This document shows positions 34,522-46,700 of a DNA stretch of 64,000 nt, one piece after another (position 1 is the first letter of the stretch; each line of letters opens with the position of its first letter). This stretch comes from Owenia fusiformis (lineage: Eukaryota > Annelida > Polychaeta > Sabellida > Oweniidae), in the NCBI GenBank assembly GCA_903813345.2, contig CAIIXF020000012.1, positions 17,925,520-17,989,519 on the forward strand. The letters are read 5' to 3'. The notes beneath the pieces are model-generated. The model was not told where the DNA came from. It searched no databases and worked only from the letters and a program-made list of their open reading frames with translations. A program made the translations under genes and the position numbers.

Positions 34522-34740
34522 ATCGTCTTTCAGTTGATCGGATCCAGGCTCCATCACTTTCTTAATTTCACTGTACGTTTCCGTGTCCATCTCCAGATTA
34601 TTCTTACTGTTGTATGGTAAACCAACTTGTCGTATTTCGGGTTCAGGGTTAGTGGGAGCAGTTTGTTTTGTCATTTGTTGTTTGGATTTTCTTTGTTTTA
34701 GACCATAAGCTATTTCCTCTTTCAGAGCATCAGCTTCGAT
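34507..34740 (-). CDS. Secreted acidic protein exon 5
   Basis: Acceptor ATATATTTTCAG, 234 bp, phase 0 at both ends, donor GTAAGT. It encodes IEADALKEEIAYGLKQRKSK, QQMTKQTAPTNPEPEIRQVG and METYSEIKK-like helical sequence ending QLKDDLQEAL. The basic, Gln/Lys-rich start (KQRKSKQQ) could be a proteolytic processing region. No stop codon lies in the exon, so at least one exon follows at lower coordinates. Confidence 0.8.
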
Positions 34741-37700
34741 CTGAAAATATATCAGAAGAAAAGCTATGATTTTTTGCTTCATTACATTCCATAGTTTTGA
34801 TTTTGCATTCTCTAAATACAAATATATATTTCCATCCTGCATTTACTTGTGGCTTGATACATAAGCTTACCGGTCTGAAACATTTAAGTGATAAAAGTTC
34901 AGGCAACAGTCTTAAAATCGAATATGTTTTAAATTAACAAATTACATTTATATACACTTCTTTCCTGTACTTGCACACATGAAATCAGACCAAGATTATG
35001 GATCAATTCGAATTTGGTAGATCATATATGGGTTTTACTCAATTTGCAATTTGGCATTTCTCATTCGAAAACGTTTCATACACGTAATTTTCATTTCACA
35101 TCGCCTAGAATCGTAAGTTCCATATACCATCCTAGGTGAATTAGTGATAGGCCAAAATCTAGGGAGATCGAGTTATGAAAAGATGTTCGCAGCAAAAATA
35201 AATAAATTCATTACCACAAATTTTGTAAGGTGTTATTTGTATATATCGATATAGAGAATTATTTTAATTGTGTAGCATTTGTATGTGGAAAATCTTAAAC
35301 TCCTCAGTTCACAGGGGCGTAGGAAGGTGTAAATTCAACACTACGCCAAAAATCCCGCCAAAAAAATATGAAACAATTATTGTGTCAATATTCTATATCA
35401 AAACGCCTATATTATGCTCGTAAAACGTCATTTTATGGTAACAGAGATTTCAAGCTTGCAATATTCACAACCTAAATGTGAACGGAAATACTTAAGCGAT
35501 GCATTTGTATGGGCGATTGGTCATACGTATAGGTTGGCGTTTCGATTTCATATGCAAGCTTTAAATCCCCGATACCTTTTTAATGTGCTTTAAAATGTTC
35601 GAATGATTTTCATCATTTAAAATCACCTTGGAAAGCCTATCTTTTAAATCTCGACACAAATCATTCTCACTTTGCTAATATCCCGAACGATTTAGACGAC
35701 CAATTTCCAAAAAACAATTAGAGATTTTTTAATCATTTTCGAATAATTGAATTAAGATCTGAAGATATATAGTATTGTCGGATTCCATCGTGTACCGTGC
35801 AATACAATACGTACAGATTAAAGAAACTAGTTTGATCAATTGATATAAAGATTCGTGATCAATGAAACAAATAAATACACCCACCACAAAGGTCAAATCG
35901 AGGTCAACGTGACTTAGGGGATGCCAAAAAATGTTATAAAACAAGAATCTATTATTTGTCAAATGAAAAAAAACTAGGTTATCGCTTTTCTAGATCTGAA
36001 ATCAATGGAACGTGTAATTGAATAATCAGCATTTTCAAGTTGTTTTTGTCTTTAACATCCATATTTCAAAAAGTACTACCAATAACAATTAGTGATTTAG
36101 TAAGAAAATAGATAATTGTTGACTTAACTATAATTTCGTGTCTATGATTTTGCATAGCAACGGAATATAAATCGATAGTTAAATTGAAAAATTGGGGTAG
36201 GGGAGAATAAAAAAATATACATCTAAATTTAAAGAGGTTCATCATTATAATTATATGATACCATAGTTAGCATAAGCATTACGGAAAATGCAGAAAAAAT
36301 GTCAAAGGTATTCATCAAGTAGTTTTTGAAAAAAACAGCTTTCCTCTCAAATTCGTGAAGAGAACGCGATTCACGAATATTTGGCGAAATTGTATTTATA
36401 AGACAGTCAATAGTGGCTCGATTTTCATGAAATAAAGCATGTTGGTAAGGGAATTCAATCTGTTAAATGATATTTGCCAGACAGACCAATAATGATATGG
36501 TATCCACAAAACATTTCTTTAGGCTAGTGTGCTCGAGATTACTTTTACAATTTAAACAATGAGAAAGAACATAGGAAAGTTAAAAAGTCTTTTTTATTCT
36601 CACTTTTCAACACTACGCACTGGCGTTTTGGCGTACATTGTTCCTACGCCACTGGTTCATGCATGTTTATTTTCAAATGGGTGGACAGTAGTGGCGGAAC
36701 TGTCGGATAAAGTTAAATTAAACTGGGACCTAATATAGCTCAAGCAGTATCATCATCGATATTAATTTCAATTCGATTCGAATGAACAATTAGAGTATCC
36801 GATGCAAGATGCTGATCATTGATGACGTGTATCAATGTGTACTTATAGGACAATGATTTTAAAACGTCGGTGTGTCCAGCTTTCTCATATCAATTGAGCT
36901 GTGCAATGAGCATTTATTTCATATGAATTGAAAGTGGGTAAAAGTGTATGGTTTGAACTTTAGTGTTCATTTAGGTCACTCCAAGTTAGGACTCCAAATC
37001 GGCCAAAAAATTCAAACCAGGAACTTGTGCTCTATATTTAAAAAGGAAAGTGAAATATTAGAATTTTCAACTGGCAGCAGCCATCTTGGTTTTTTTATCA
37101 TGGCAAGACATTCCTCAAGTGCAACATGTTCCAAAAGGCTTGCACCAATGCAGCGTATGACAGCGTATGACAGTATCTATTAGATCAATATTTTAAGGAT
37201 CCTGGTACCGCATTAGATGTTGTACTAACTACCTTACTAGTAGAACACTTAATTCTGCAACAAAACAACAATGCACAAAAGCAACTCTGTCAGGGGAGGA
37301 ATTATGTGAGCTGCTAGATACAGTTTGCTGTATAGACTACGCCCCACTCTGATAATTGTAAATCCTTCCTTACATGAAAGGTTACACATTCCAACCTATT
37401 TCAAACCATCTGTATGATGATACTAGACACTTTCTGGGTAGTTGGACTTTCTATAGGGGTGGCAGACGGCCCTCGGACCAATTTATACCCCTACCCCCAA
37501 AAAACCATGGGGGTACTTTAATACCAGCCAATAAAAAGAATACTAATGCATGCCAGATATTCATTGTTTTATATTGAGTAGGGCATGTTATGGTTAGTAA
37601 GTGCCAAAAATTTCCAATCTCTAACTTATATGGTTACCATAGAAACAGTATTTATATCTCGAAATATTCTCAATTTGACCCCCTCCCAAATGTGTCCCTT

Positions 37701-40700
37701 TGTTCTCAAAGTGAAATATTTGCAAATCTGTTTGGATTTTATGGCTGCTACTTTGTCAAAAATTGTATCAATATGTATATTTTAACATTTAAACACTGAA
37801 AAGTGTTCATAATGATCCTATAAATCAATAATATTTATCAAATATAGTCACACATAGCTGCTTTTAGGGAAAAGTGGACGTGGCACTTTTTGGTACGCGT
37901 GTACTTGTTGCAGCATTAAATGAAAAATACATATTATACTAACAACAATTGACATTTAATTAGCATCTACTTATGTTGTGTAACATTGTAATATGTTCAT
38001 TATCATTATTAGACACTTTAAATATTTTATATAAGTGTTATCCTGACCCTTCCCTTTATCCCTACACCCTTCAAGGTGGGCATTACCAATCGTGTAAAGT
38101 TAACATTTCTGTTTGATTTATTTTTACCATAGACAAGGTACAAAAGCTTTACCATGAGTACTGACCTTATTAGGTGCTAAACTGATGAATGGATAGGTAG
38201 ATGGCAGCACTTATGCTGGTTGGACTACACGCTAGCATCTACCATAGACACATATTGATTTACCATATTTGTTATTTTGGATTAAAGTAAAACTGCTTTC
38301 GCACCAAACTTAATGAGATTCAGATTGTGTTTGAAACTATATGATCTTCAGATTTTGTGTGAACCTTAAATTCATGACAATCAAAAGAATTCAACATTTA
38401 GGAAGTCAACATTAAGATTTTTAACATCGTCTCAATGAGAATTTAGTGTGACCTTTTTCAGAAAGTTAAAGATCATAGAAAATTGAACATAATCAAAGTT
38501 CCTCAGTAGAACATTTAATTTCCTAAAATCACATTAAAACTATATCAGCAATATTTCCAAGCTAAATAGTATAAAAATTTCGATCACATCATTTGCAATG
38601 TTTTCATTATTCGATAGTTCAACCCTATATGAATTATTGATGATTTTAAAAGTGCAAGGAATCTAAATGAATCAAGGAAGCCAGTGATATGTATATGCCT
38701 TATTAATTGTTGACTTATACAATGAAATAGATTTAGATGCAAGTAGAAATAATTTTGCTTTACATCATTCAAAATTCAGTCAAATAAGTGATATCATATT
38801 TGAAATCTTCATGAAGAATTACATTTCTTCATGCAATAAGTTAACCTTTTAGTGAGTAGTTGTGACTCATGTAATCATGCACTTATACAATTTGTCAGTA
38901 AAAGTTATTTATCCTATACTTAGTGTTATAGGTAAATAAAATGCATGAATATAATTGATACCTTAGGTGAGTGGGGATATACATGTACTGCATATCCCGC
39001 TTTATCCCATACTTGGTCGTGTTTCAGGTACATAAAATAGGTTTGTAAAAACTTATATTTTCATCAGCGGGCAGATATAGCTTTTTATCCCATGGCTGCA
39101 AGGATATAGATCGAATATCACATGAAGATATATTTGATATGTGGATCAAGATATCATATTTTAGCAAAAAATTCACAAACCATCGAATATCACTTTTAAA
39201 CTATCGAATATCACGTCTTAAAAAGTGATATTCGATGGTTTTAAAAGTGATATTCGGTGGTTTAAAAAGTGATATTCAATGGTTTCGAATTTTTTCAAAA
39301 AAAATCTTTTTACACTTTTTAATTATTTTTTTTAATTTTGAAACATTTTTTCACAATTTTTTTTCAATAATCTTTTCAAATTTTTTCTCAAATTATATTT
39401 TTCAACTTTTATTGCTGATGATGATTTTCCATGGGATAAACGGACAATCCTATGGTTTTTCAGAAATATCAATTATATCCACTCATGGATACAAATATCT
39501 TCACTCATTCGCTGCGCTCACTCATGAAGATATCAATATCCACTCATGGATATAAATGATATTTTTTCAAAACCATAGGATATTCCTATAACATTCTGTT
39601 GCGAGCAGGCAGATATAGTATATCTGCCCACTCAGTCATAATCGCCCTTGGGCAGATATATTATATTTGAATCGGGATAGTTCCAATATCCTGAACCTCA
39701 TATAGGATAATCTCTATGTATCGCCAGGTTTATCACCCGCTCAGTAATCCCCTGCAGGAATTTCATTCTGTGCAATTTCTCATATTTTCGTATATGATAA
39801 ATAATTTTGGTTACAAGGTATAACCCTTGGGAAATACAATATTCTACCCTCAACCCCTCGGGGAGGTATATTGTATTTCCCTCAGATATATTGTATTTCC
39901 CTGTATTAAAAACTTCCCATTAATTAAACCTCATATATAATGCACACCATTTGAAGTATAAATCAAAACTATGAATTAGTGATATCCATGTTTCTAACGA
40001 AAGCATGAATTTGAAAGAAACAAACATTCTACTCATATGGTATAAAGATATTACCAGTTGTGTCCATTTTAGATTTGATTGAAGAACTTCATTAGAGGCA
40101 ATTTTGAAATTACAATATATTAAAAGAGGCTCTGTTGCTTAGATGGGAGAATCAATTAGCTGCATTGTTCAGTTTATGACAAAATTGATGTTTAGTGTTA
40201 CTTTCATGAACACCCATCCTGTAAAATAGCATTTTGAATCCAGTAGTTTGTATATCGATGAATTAGATAAGGCATTGTCGAGGAAAAATATCCAACAAGA
40301 TTACTAGTTTGCTCATGAAATTAGGCATACTTTAACTTGAAACAATTTGTAACACTCAAATTTTGGGGTTTGGAGATCAAAGAAATAATGATGAAAAACA
40401 AGCAATTTTAAAATATTTAAATATTTAAGATTTTTGTTAGCCTTTGTTTTGTCTGTTTTATTCTCAAATAAATCATGGTCATCAATTCTATTGTGACATA
40501 ATCATCATTTACCAATTTTAAAATTAAATATTACTGGTTAGAGAATGTGATTTCTTACTTTAGGTTATATTTATATCCCGATTTATATGTATAATAATAA
40601 TTGATGAAGACGAATAGAGATTATCCTCTATGAGGTTCAGCGTATTAGAATTATCCCGAGGCCAATATAATATATCTGGCCGAGGGTTGTAGGTCCCGAG

Positions 40701-43700
40701 GGAAGATATTTTCTATTGGCCAAAGGCCTTAGGTCCTGGGGGAAAATATATTATATTCGCCAAGGGATAATCCTAATAGCATGAACTGACTATAGGATTA
40801 TCTGTTTATCCCATATCAATCTTTCTTATCTGGTTCACATTGTTCAATTGGCCAGAGTTAGAAAGAATACAACCACATAAATGTATTCATGACTAATTTT
40901 GTTTTCTTGGCCTTAGGAGGATTCTCCTGTTTTTTAAGTATTCATCCACATATTCTCGAATCATTGATTATTAACGTATTAAGTATGCTACTTCCCTCAT
41001 TGCTAATCATACACAAATGATGATTATGACTTAGTGGGCAGGTGTAATATATCTGCCCTCTCAGGCAGGGACATTAGCTATATCTGCCCGCTGATGAAAA
41101 TATAAGTATTTATAAACCTGCTATATGTATCTGAAACATATCCAAGTATGGGACAAATATATCTACTTTTTTTGATTGCATACACTAAACAGATTTGTTT
41201 AGGAATTATATGAAGTATTTCAAAAACATATACCGAACCACTATTGAAGGATCTAGGAATCATTGAAAATACAGCATATCAGAAACATGTGTAAATTGTT
41301 TATCTTGCAATTATTTTGCTAAATACTAATAGAAATTATACTGTACCTTCCAGAGAATAGCTTTTTTGTTAACTATGAGCCAATGAATGAATGGATGCAT
41401 TTTATTATAACTGCAAAATGATGCTCTATGCAATTCATACGAAAAATAAATTTTGCCATATTAGAATCAAGTATAATCTTTAATCCATTGGATAGATCAT
41501 GCATTGACTGATGTTGAGGTATTGATAAAAGAAGTGTCAAAATAGATTTTAGTGTTATGTATTAGGCAAAATATTAGGAAGGGTATAAATGGTCTCCAAT
41601 CTTTCTAGTTTTGAGTATTACGTCTTCTTGCTTTGATTCAGATTATCCTCGGTCACTATTTGTAACCCCTCCCTCCTTCCCCATTTAGGCCATGGATATG
41701 AAGATGATTTAGAGGTTATGTGAAGGATACTAGGGAAGGGTTAATAGCCAGAGTTAAATTAGTTCATTTAAGTTTAATCATAAATGTTATGCAATTTACA
41801 CTAGCATCAAATATCATACCAAAAGGATTGAACTGTTTATTACTTTTCAATTGCAGTAAACATGGTAAAATGGTTCTAAATATTGAACATTGTTGAACAA
41901 GCATAGATGACTTGAATAGCTCTAGATGACTTGAACGTATCCATTCATATTCTAGGAACAAGTCAATGAATAAGTAAGACTTGACTCTTGACAGGCTTAA
42001 AAGACCGAGGACCCTATAAGACTTAAACTAAAAGTTCATTTGACCATTGATGACCTATGATAGGGAAGGGTCAGGATAACACATGTATAAAATATTTAAA
42101 GTGTCTAATAATGATAATGAACATATTACAATGTTACACAACATTAGTAGATGCTAATTAAATGTCAATTATTGTTAGTGTAATCTGCATTTTTCATTTA
42201 ATGCTGCAACAAGCGCACAAGTACCAAAAAGTGCCACGCCCACTTTTCCCTAAAGCAGCTATGTGTGACTATATTTGATAAATATTATTGATTTATAGGA
42301 TCATTATATCAACTTTTAAGTGTTTTAATGTTAATATAGATATAATATTACACATTTTGACAAAGTAGCAGCCATAAAATCCAAACAGATTTGCAAATAT
42401 TACACTTAGAGTACAAAGGGACACATTTGGGAGGGGGTCAAATTGAGAATATTTCGAGATATAAATACTGTTTCTATGGTAACCATATAAGTTAGAGATT
42501 GGAAATTTCTGGCACTTATTAACCATAACATGCCCTACCCAATATAAAACAATGAATATCTGACATGCATTAGTATTCTTTTTATTGGGTGGTATTAAAG
42601 TACCCCCATGGTTTTTTGGGGGTAGGGGTATTAATTGGTCTGAGGGCCGTCTGCCACCCCTATAGAAAGTCCAACTACCCAGAAAGTGTCCAGTATAATC
42701 ATACAGATGGTTTGAAATAGGTTGGAATGTGTAACCTTTCATGTAAGGAAGGTTGCATTTCTAGAGCACTTCTACAGAATGGCTTACAGTCTAGTATTGC
42801 AAAGAAGAATTCGAGAACAAGGATGGACTTTGAGAACCCCTTTATTACAAAACTTCAGAGGAATACAAGCCAATAACAGGGATTAGAGCAGAACAATCCC
42901 ATGGACTTTTACTGGATTGTCCAATTCTAAAACATTCATCAGTTCAAGGATCCCCGACTTCTTTATAAAGTGTTGTGATGACTCCTCATTGTTATGAATG
43001 ACTGAATATGTATAAATATGGAACTTAAATATGGACTTCAATTAATAGTTAACTAAGACTAAAAAGGATATGTCCGGATATATGCCCTTTTGGTCCTTCA
43101 GTCAAATGTATGTGAAATATGGTTTTTATTACTGTCCTAGTTATATTTGATAAGTATATTTACTTTTTCATGAGTTTTGATGCATAATTAGCCCCCTGCT
43201 GAGAGTCAGAATAAGTAGCCTAACAAAAAAAGTCATTATCATAGAAAAAAACACCAATGACAACATGTATGACATACAAAGAAGAAATAACTTAAGACCC
43301 ATGAAGAATTAAAAAGAAAATCATATTTTTGAAAGATATTTAAGGATTAATATTTTTTCAAATTTTTGAATTTCCCGCCAGTATAATTAGAAGGGGGAAA
43401 ACAAGATGGCTGCCATTTGATGTAAGAAATATCAGAAAAAAAAGTTGCTTCACTTTTAGTTTTCACAATGAGCACAGTTTTCCGGTTTAGGTTTTTTGAC
43501 TGGTTCTGACTCTTCATCACCAGGGTCATCGATAGGGATTATAAAATTGAAACCAAAATGTTGTGCTCAGCATGAATTTGACTGAAATATGTGTAATTTC
43601 ACCAACACAATTCAAGTCTCAAATCTGGATGCTCAGTAATTTTGAGTGACTATAATCCCTCGATTACCCAGATAGACACCAATTCACTTATCCAGAAACA

Positions 43701-46700
43701 CCATTCAATGTCTATACAAAGAAAGGAAGCGATGTTTTGGAGGATATGTTTCAAACTTTTTGTATAAATAATTCTTTAATATTTGCCATTGATTTTTTTT
43801 CAATTCTGACAAAGTGATATGCACTGTCTTTGATGCCAATATTCTTCACCAATTGTGATACAAATTGATATTTTTGTAATCTCAGAAGAAGGATAAGATA
43901 TTGAAGCGTAATAATTTGTGTGATTGAGTTTGTTTTTCAGACATTACAATTTTCAATATTTTCTAAGTCGATACCCAGTCTCATTCCCAGACTCATCCTT
44001 TGAAACATCTCAATGAATAATATCCGAAATGGAGTGAGTGTGTAAAATATACTTTGTAAGAATATATTATAGAAGTCAATATGTTTTTAAATAAATTTTA
44101 AAAATTAAAAAAAAAAATATCTGAATATATCTGAAAATATTTTTCCAGGTATTGTTTTCAATAAAAAAAACACATTGGAATTACGTCTATATAGCAAGCA
44201 TACTTCGGTTAGATTTACTAGAAAATGGCGACAATTTTGAAATCCAGTAGTCATAATAATGAAAATCTGTTCTTAAGCAGACCTCTCATGTCTCTAGGTA
44301 TTGGCATATAATAGTTGAAACAAATCCGTCAACTGATATTTGAGGTATCGCTTGGCCATTTTGAAATAAAGTTGCAATCTTGAAAATCTCGTCTTGAACA
44401 GACTTCCCATATTGGCATCAACATATAAAATTTCAACCAAATTCGTCAACTGATATTTGCTGTATCAAATATTACATTTTTACAAAAATGGCCGCCATTT
44501 AAAATTAGCTGCCATCTTGGATTTCTTTTCTTAAGCATGGCTCCTCTGCGCATAGGCATCAGTTTATCACATTTCAGCCCAATCAGTAATACTGGATGAG
44601 CGTGGTGTAAAAGTGGTTTTGTAGCAAATTTCTCCTTATGTAGGTTATTTGTGGTTTATTATTCTACATTGATTCTGAAAACATTGGTGTCTAGTTTTTC
44701 AGCGTTTTGGAAATATGCAGATTTATACCCCCCTGGTGTAATTTTAAGGGGGGTACTAGGAAAGCCATATATAATTTCTAGAATATAGAGCCAATCATCT
44801 TGATTTTTCCAGGTAATCATGTACTTCTCATGTCCTACCATTACAACAAGTTTAAATAAACTTGATCGACTGGTTGCTATGGAAATGGAGATCATATGTT
44901 AAAAAAGCACACACTTTCGTCAAAATGTAAGATACCCCATGAGACAAAACACATATTATTTTCATGAAATTGGGAGGAATCACCATGGAACCATTTTAGA
45001 AAACTTGTTCAGAGTATGTTTGATAATATTAAATCAACTGCTGTTTTATCTTATCCACACAGTGAAATCTATTGTTCATGATTGTATGGCAATGCAAATA
45101 AATTTTGAAAGGGGACGTGGAACTTTTCCAAAGAATTCTTAATTTGTGTCCAAATGTTTGAAGAAAATAAGTAACCAATTGTCATGATATTCACAGATAT
45201 TATTCACATCATTATGTTTAACTATCATGGAAAGTTTCATCAGTGTTGGTTCACTGGTTACTATAGTATGCAGATTTATACCCCCTTGGTTTGATTTTAA
45301 GGGGGGTTTGATGAAAGGAGGGCGAGTTGTTTGTAGAATGAATCGGGGGACTTTTTTCATGAATTTCGCTTATGTTTTTCATCCAAAAAACATCAATACA
45401 CCTTAAAACATTTTGTTTACTTTAAGATTACACCATGTAATCCAAAAATATATTTCTCATTGTCAAAGATAATCCATGGATTAACACCCAGGTATTTTTA
45501 TTTTTCAATCTTCAGAGGGCTGGGAATCAATGATGCTCAACGCTTTTGAATATGATAAATGCTGTTTTAAATAGGTTTTACGTATGCCAATAATTTCTCA
45601 AATTATGTAAGCTGAATGCATTCCCTAATCCCTAGAATATTCTCTTGGAGGAATCCAATGGTAATCCAATGGTAGTTCCAAGCAGATTTTTAGATGGCAG
45701 GTAAGTAAATTCTTTTGTACTCACCTTATTGGGTTGAGTTAGTTTATATTCAAAAATTATATATGATTCTGTAAAGATGTCAGTGTGGATGCTATATGGA
45801 TTGCACACGTATGGTAAGCTGTATAATCCTATATTATGTAATACAAGTACAGTTTTGGTTGACATGATTGTGACCGAGTGAGAGATTAAACTCTTTAAGG
45901 TAGTTCTGCATGTTGATAATTTTTACTTATTTTGGTGATGAATAAATTATCTGATAATTATAAATTGGGCAATATTTTTGACATTTTAAGTGGATATAAA
46001 GAATTATGGTAACATACACCATGGACCATGCATACACATACAATTACAAATGTGAAAATATTGTCCCTTTCATTGATTATCGGTATTTATAATCATGAAA
46101 ATTAATGAAAAATATCGAGACATATCTACCTTAAAATCAGATTGGCTTACAAGTACCCTAAGCTATTTTCACATTTTTATTGCAAGAAAATCTTTTTGCG
46201 AGGGTTACAAAGGTTGAAATATTGTGCTGGCTCTATTTGGCTGGAGTTTAATATTCAGACCTAGCTATAGGTAGTATTACATTTATATGTACACTAGTAT
46301 CTTGTTGACCTATATTCAGAACTGTATTGATGAATGGGCCACTTATTAGGGCCAATATTCAATCATAAAGTGTACAGGGGTAGAGATGCCAAACCAAGAA
46401 GTATTTTTGTGTCTGTCAAAATCCATTTGCATCCTACACATCCCAACATATTATCCAAATATGTTATTAATTAATGAAACATAACAGTATAATCTTTGGA
46501 TTTACAAAGTTGTATGGGATTTCATTAGTGTAAAAGTTGCTTTTGAAGCATTTTTCTATAGCCATTTTGTAGGAAAAAAATGATGGAAAAAATGTATAAT
46601 CTTTTAATTTGAAGTATGACCTGAATCGATTGCAAACTTTATATTTGCACATCTGATGTGATATACCATTTGTGTCATACTGTGAAATTATTTAATTTGC

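Larger units (their letters stand above)
37364..42752. mobile_element. 5.4-kb foldback element with ~695-bp arms
   Basis: CCTTCCTTACATGAAAGGTT begins both arms. Left 37,364 to ~38,058 and right 42,056-42,752 are inverted copies at high identity, including ACCATGGGGGTA and GGTTACCATAGAAACAG words. Flanks TTGTAAAT and TTGCATTT might be a decayed 8-bp duplication. The interior carries a second inverted repeat (39,001-41,156). There is no transposase, and the open frames seen in both arms are mirror images. It sits in the 13.8-kb intron between exons 4 and 5 of the secreted-protein gene. Confidence 0.85.

Noticed and set aside
37374-37577. Open frame MKGYTFQPISNHLYDD... and its longer partner on the minus strand at 42,293-42,742
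   Set aside because: The two are mirror copies created by the inverted arms of the foldback. The similarity reflects DNA identity, not a conserved protein, and both are low-complexity with no family features.
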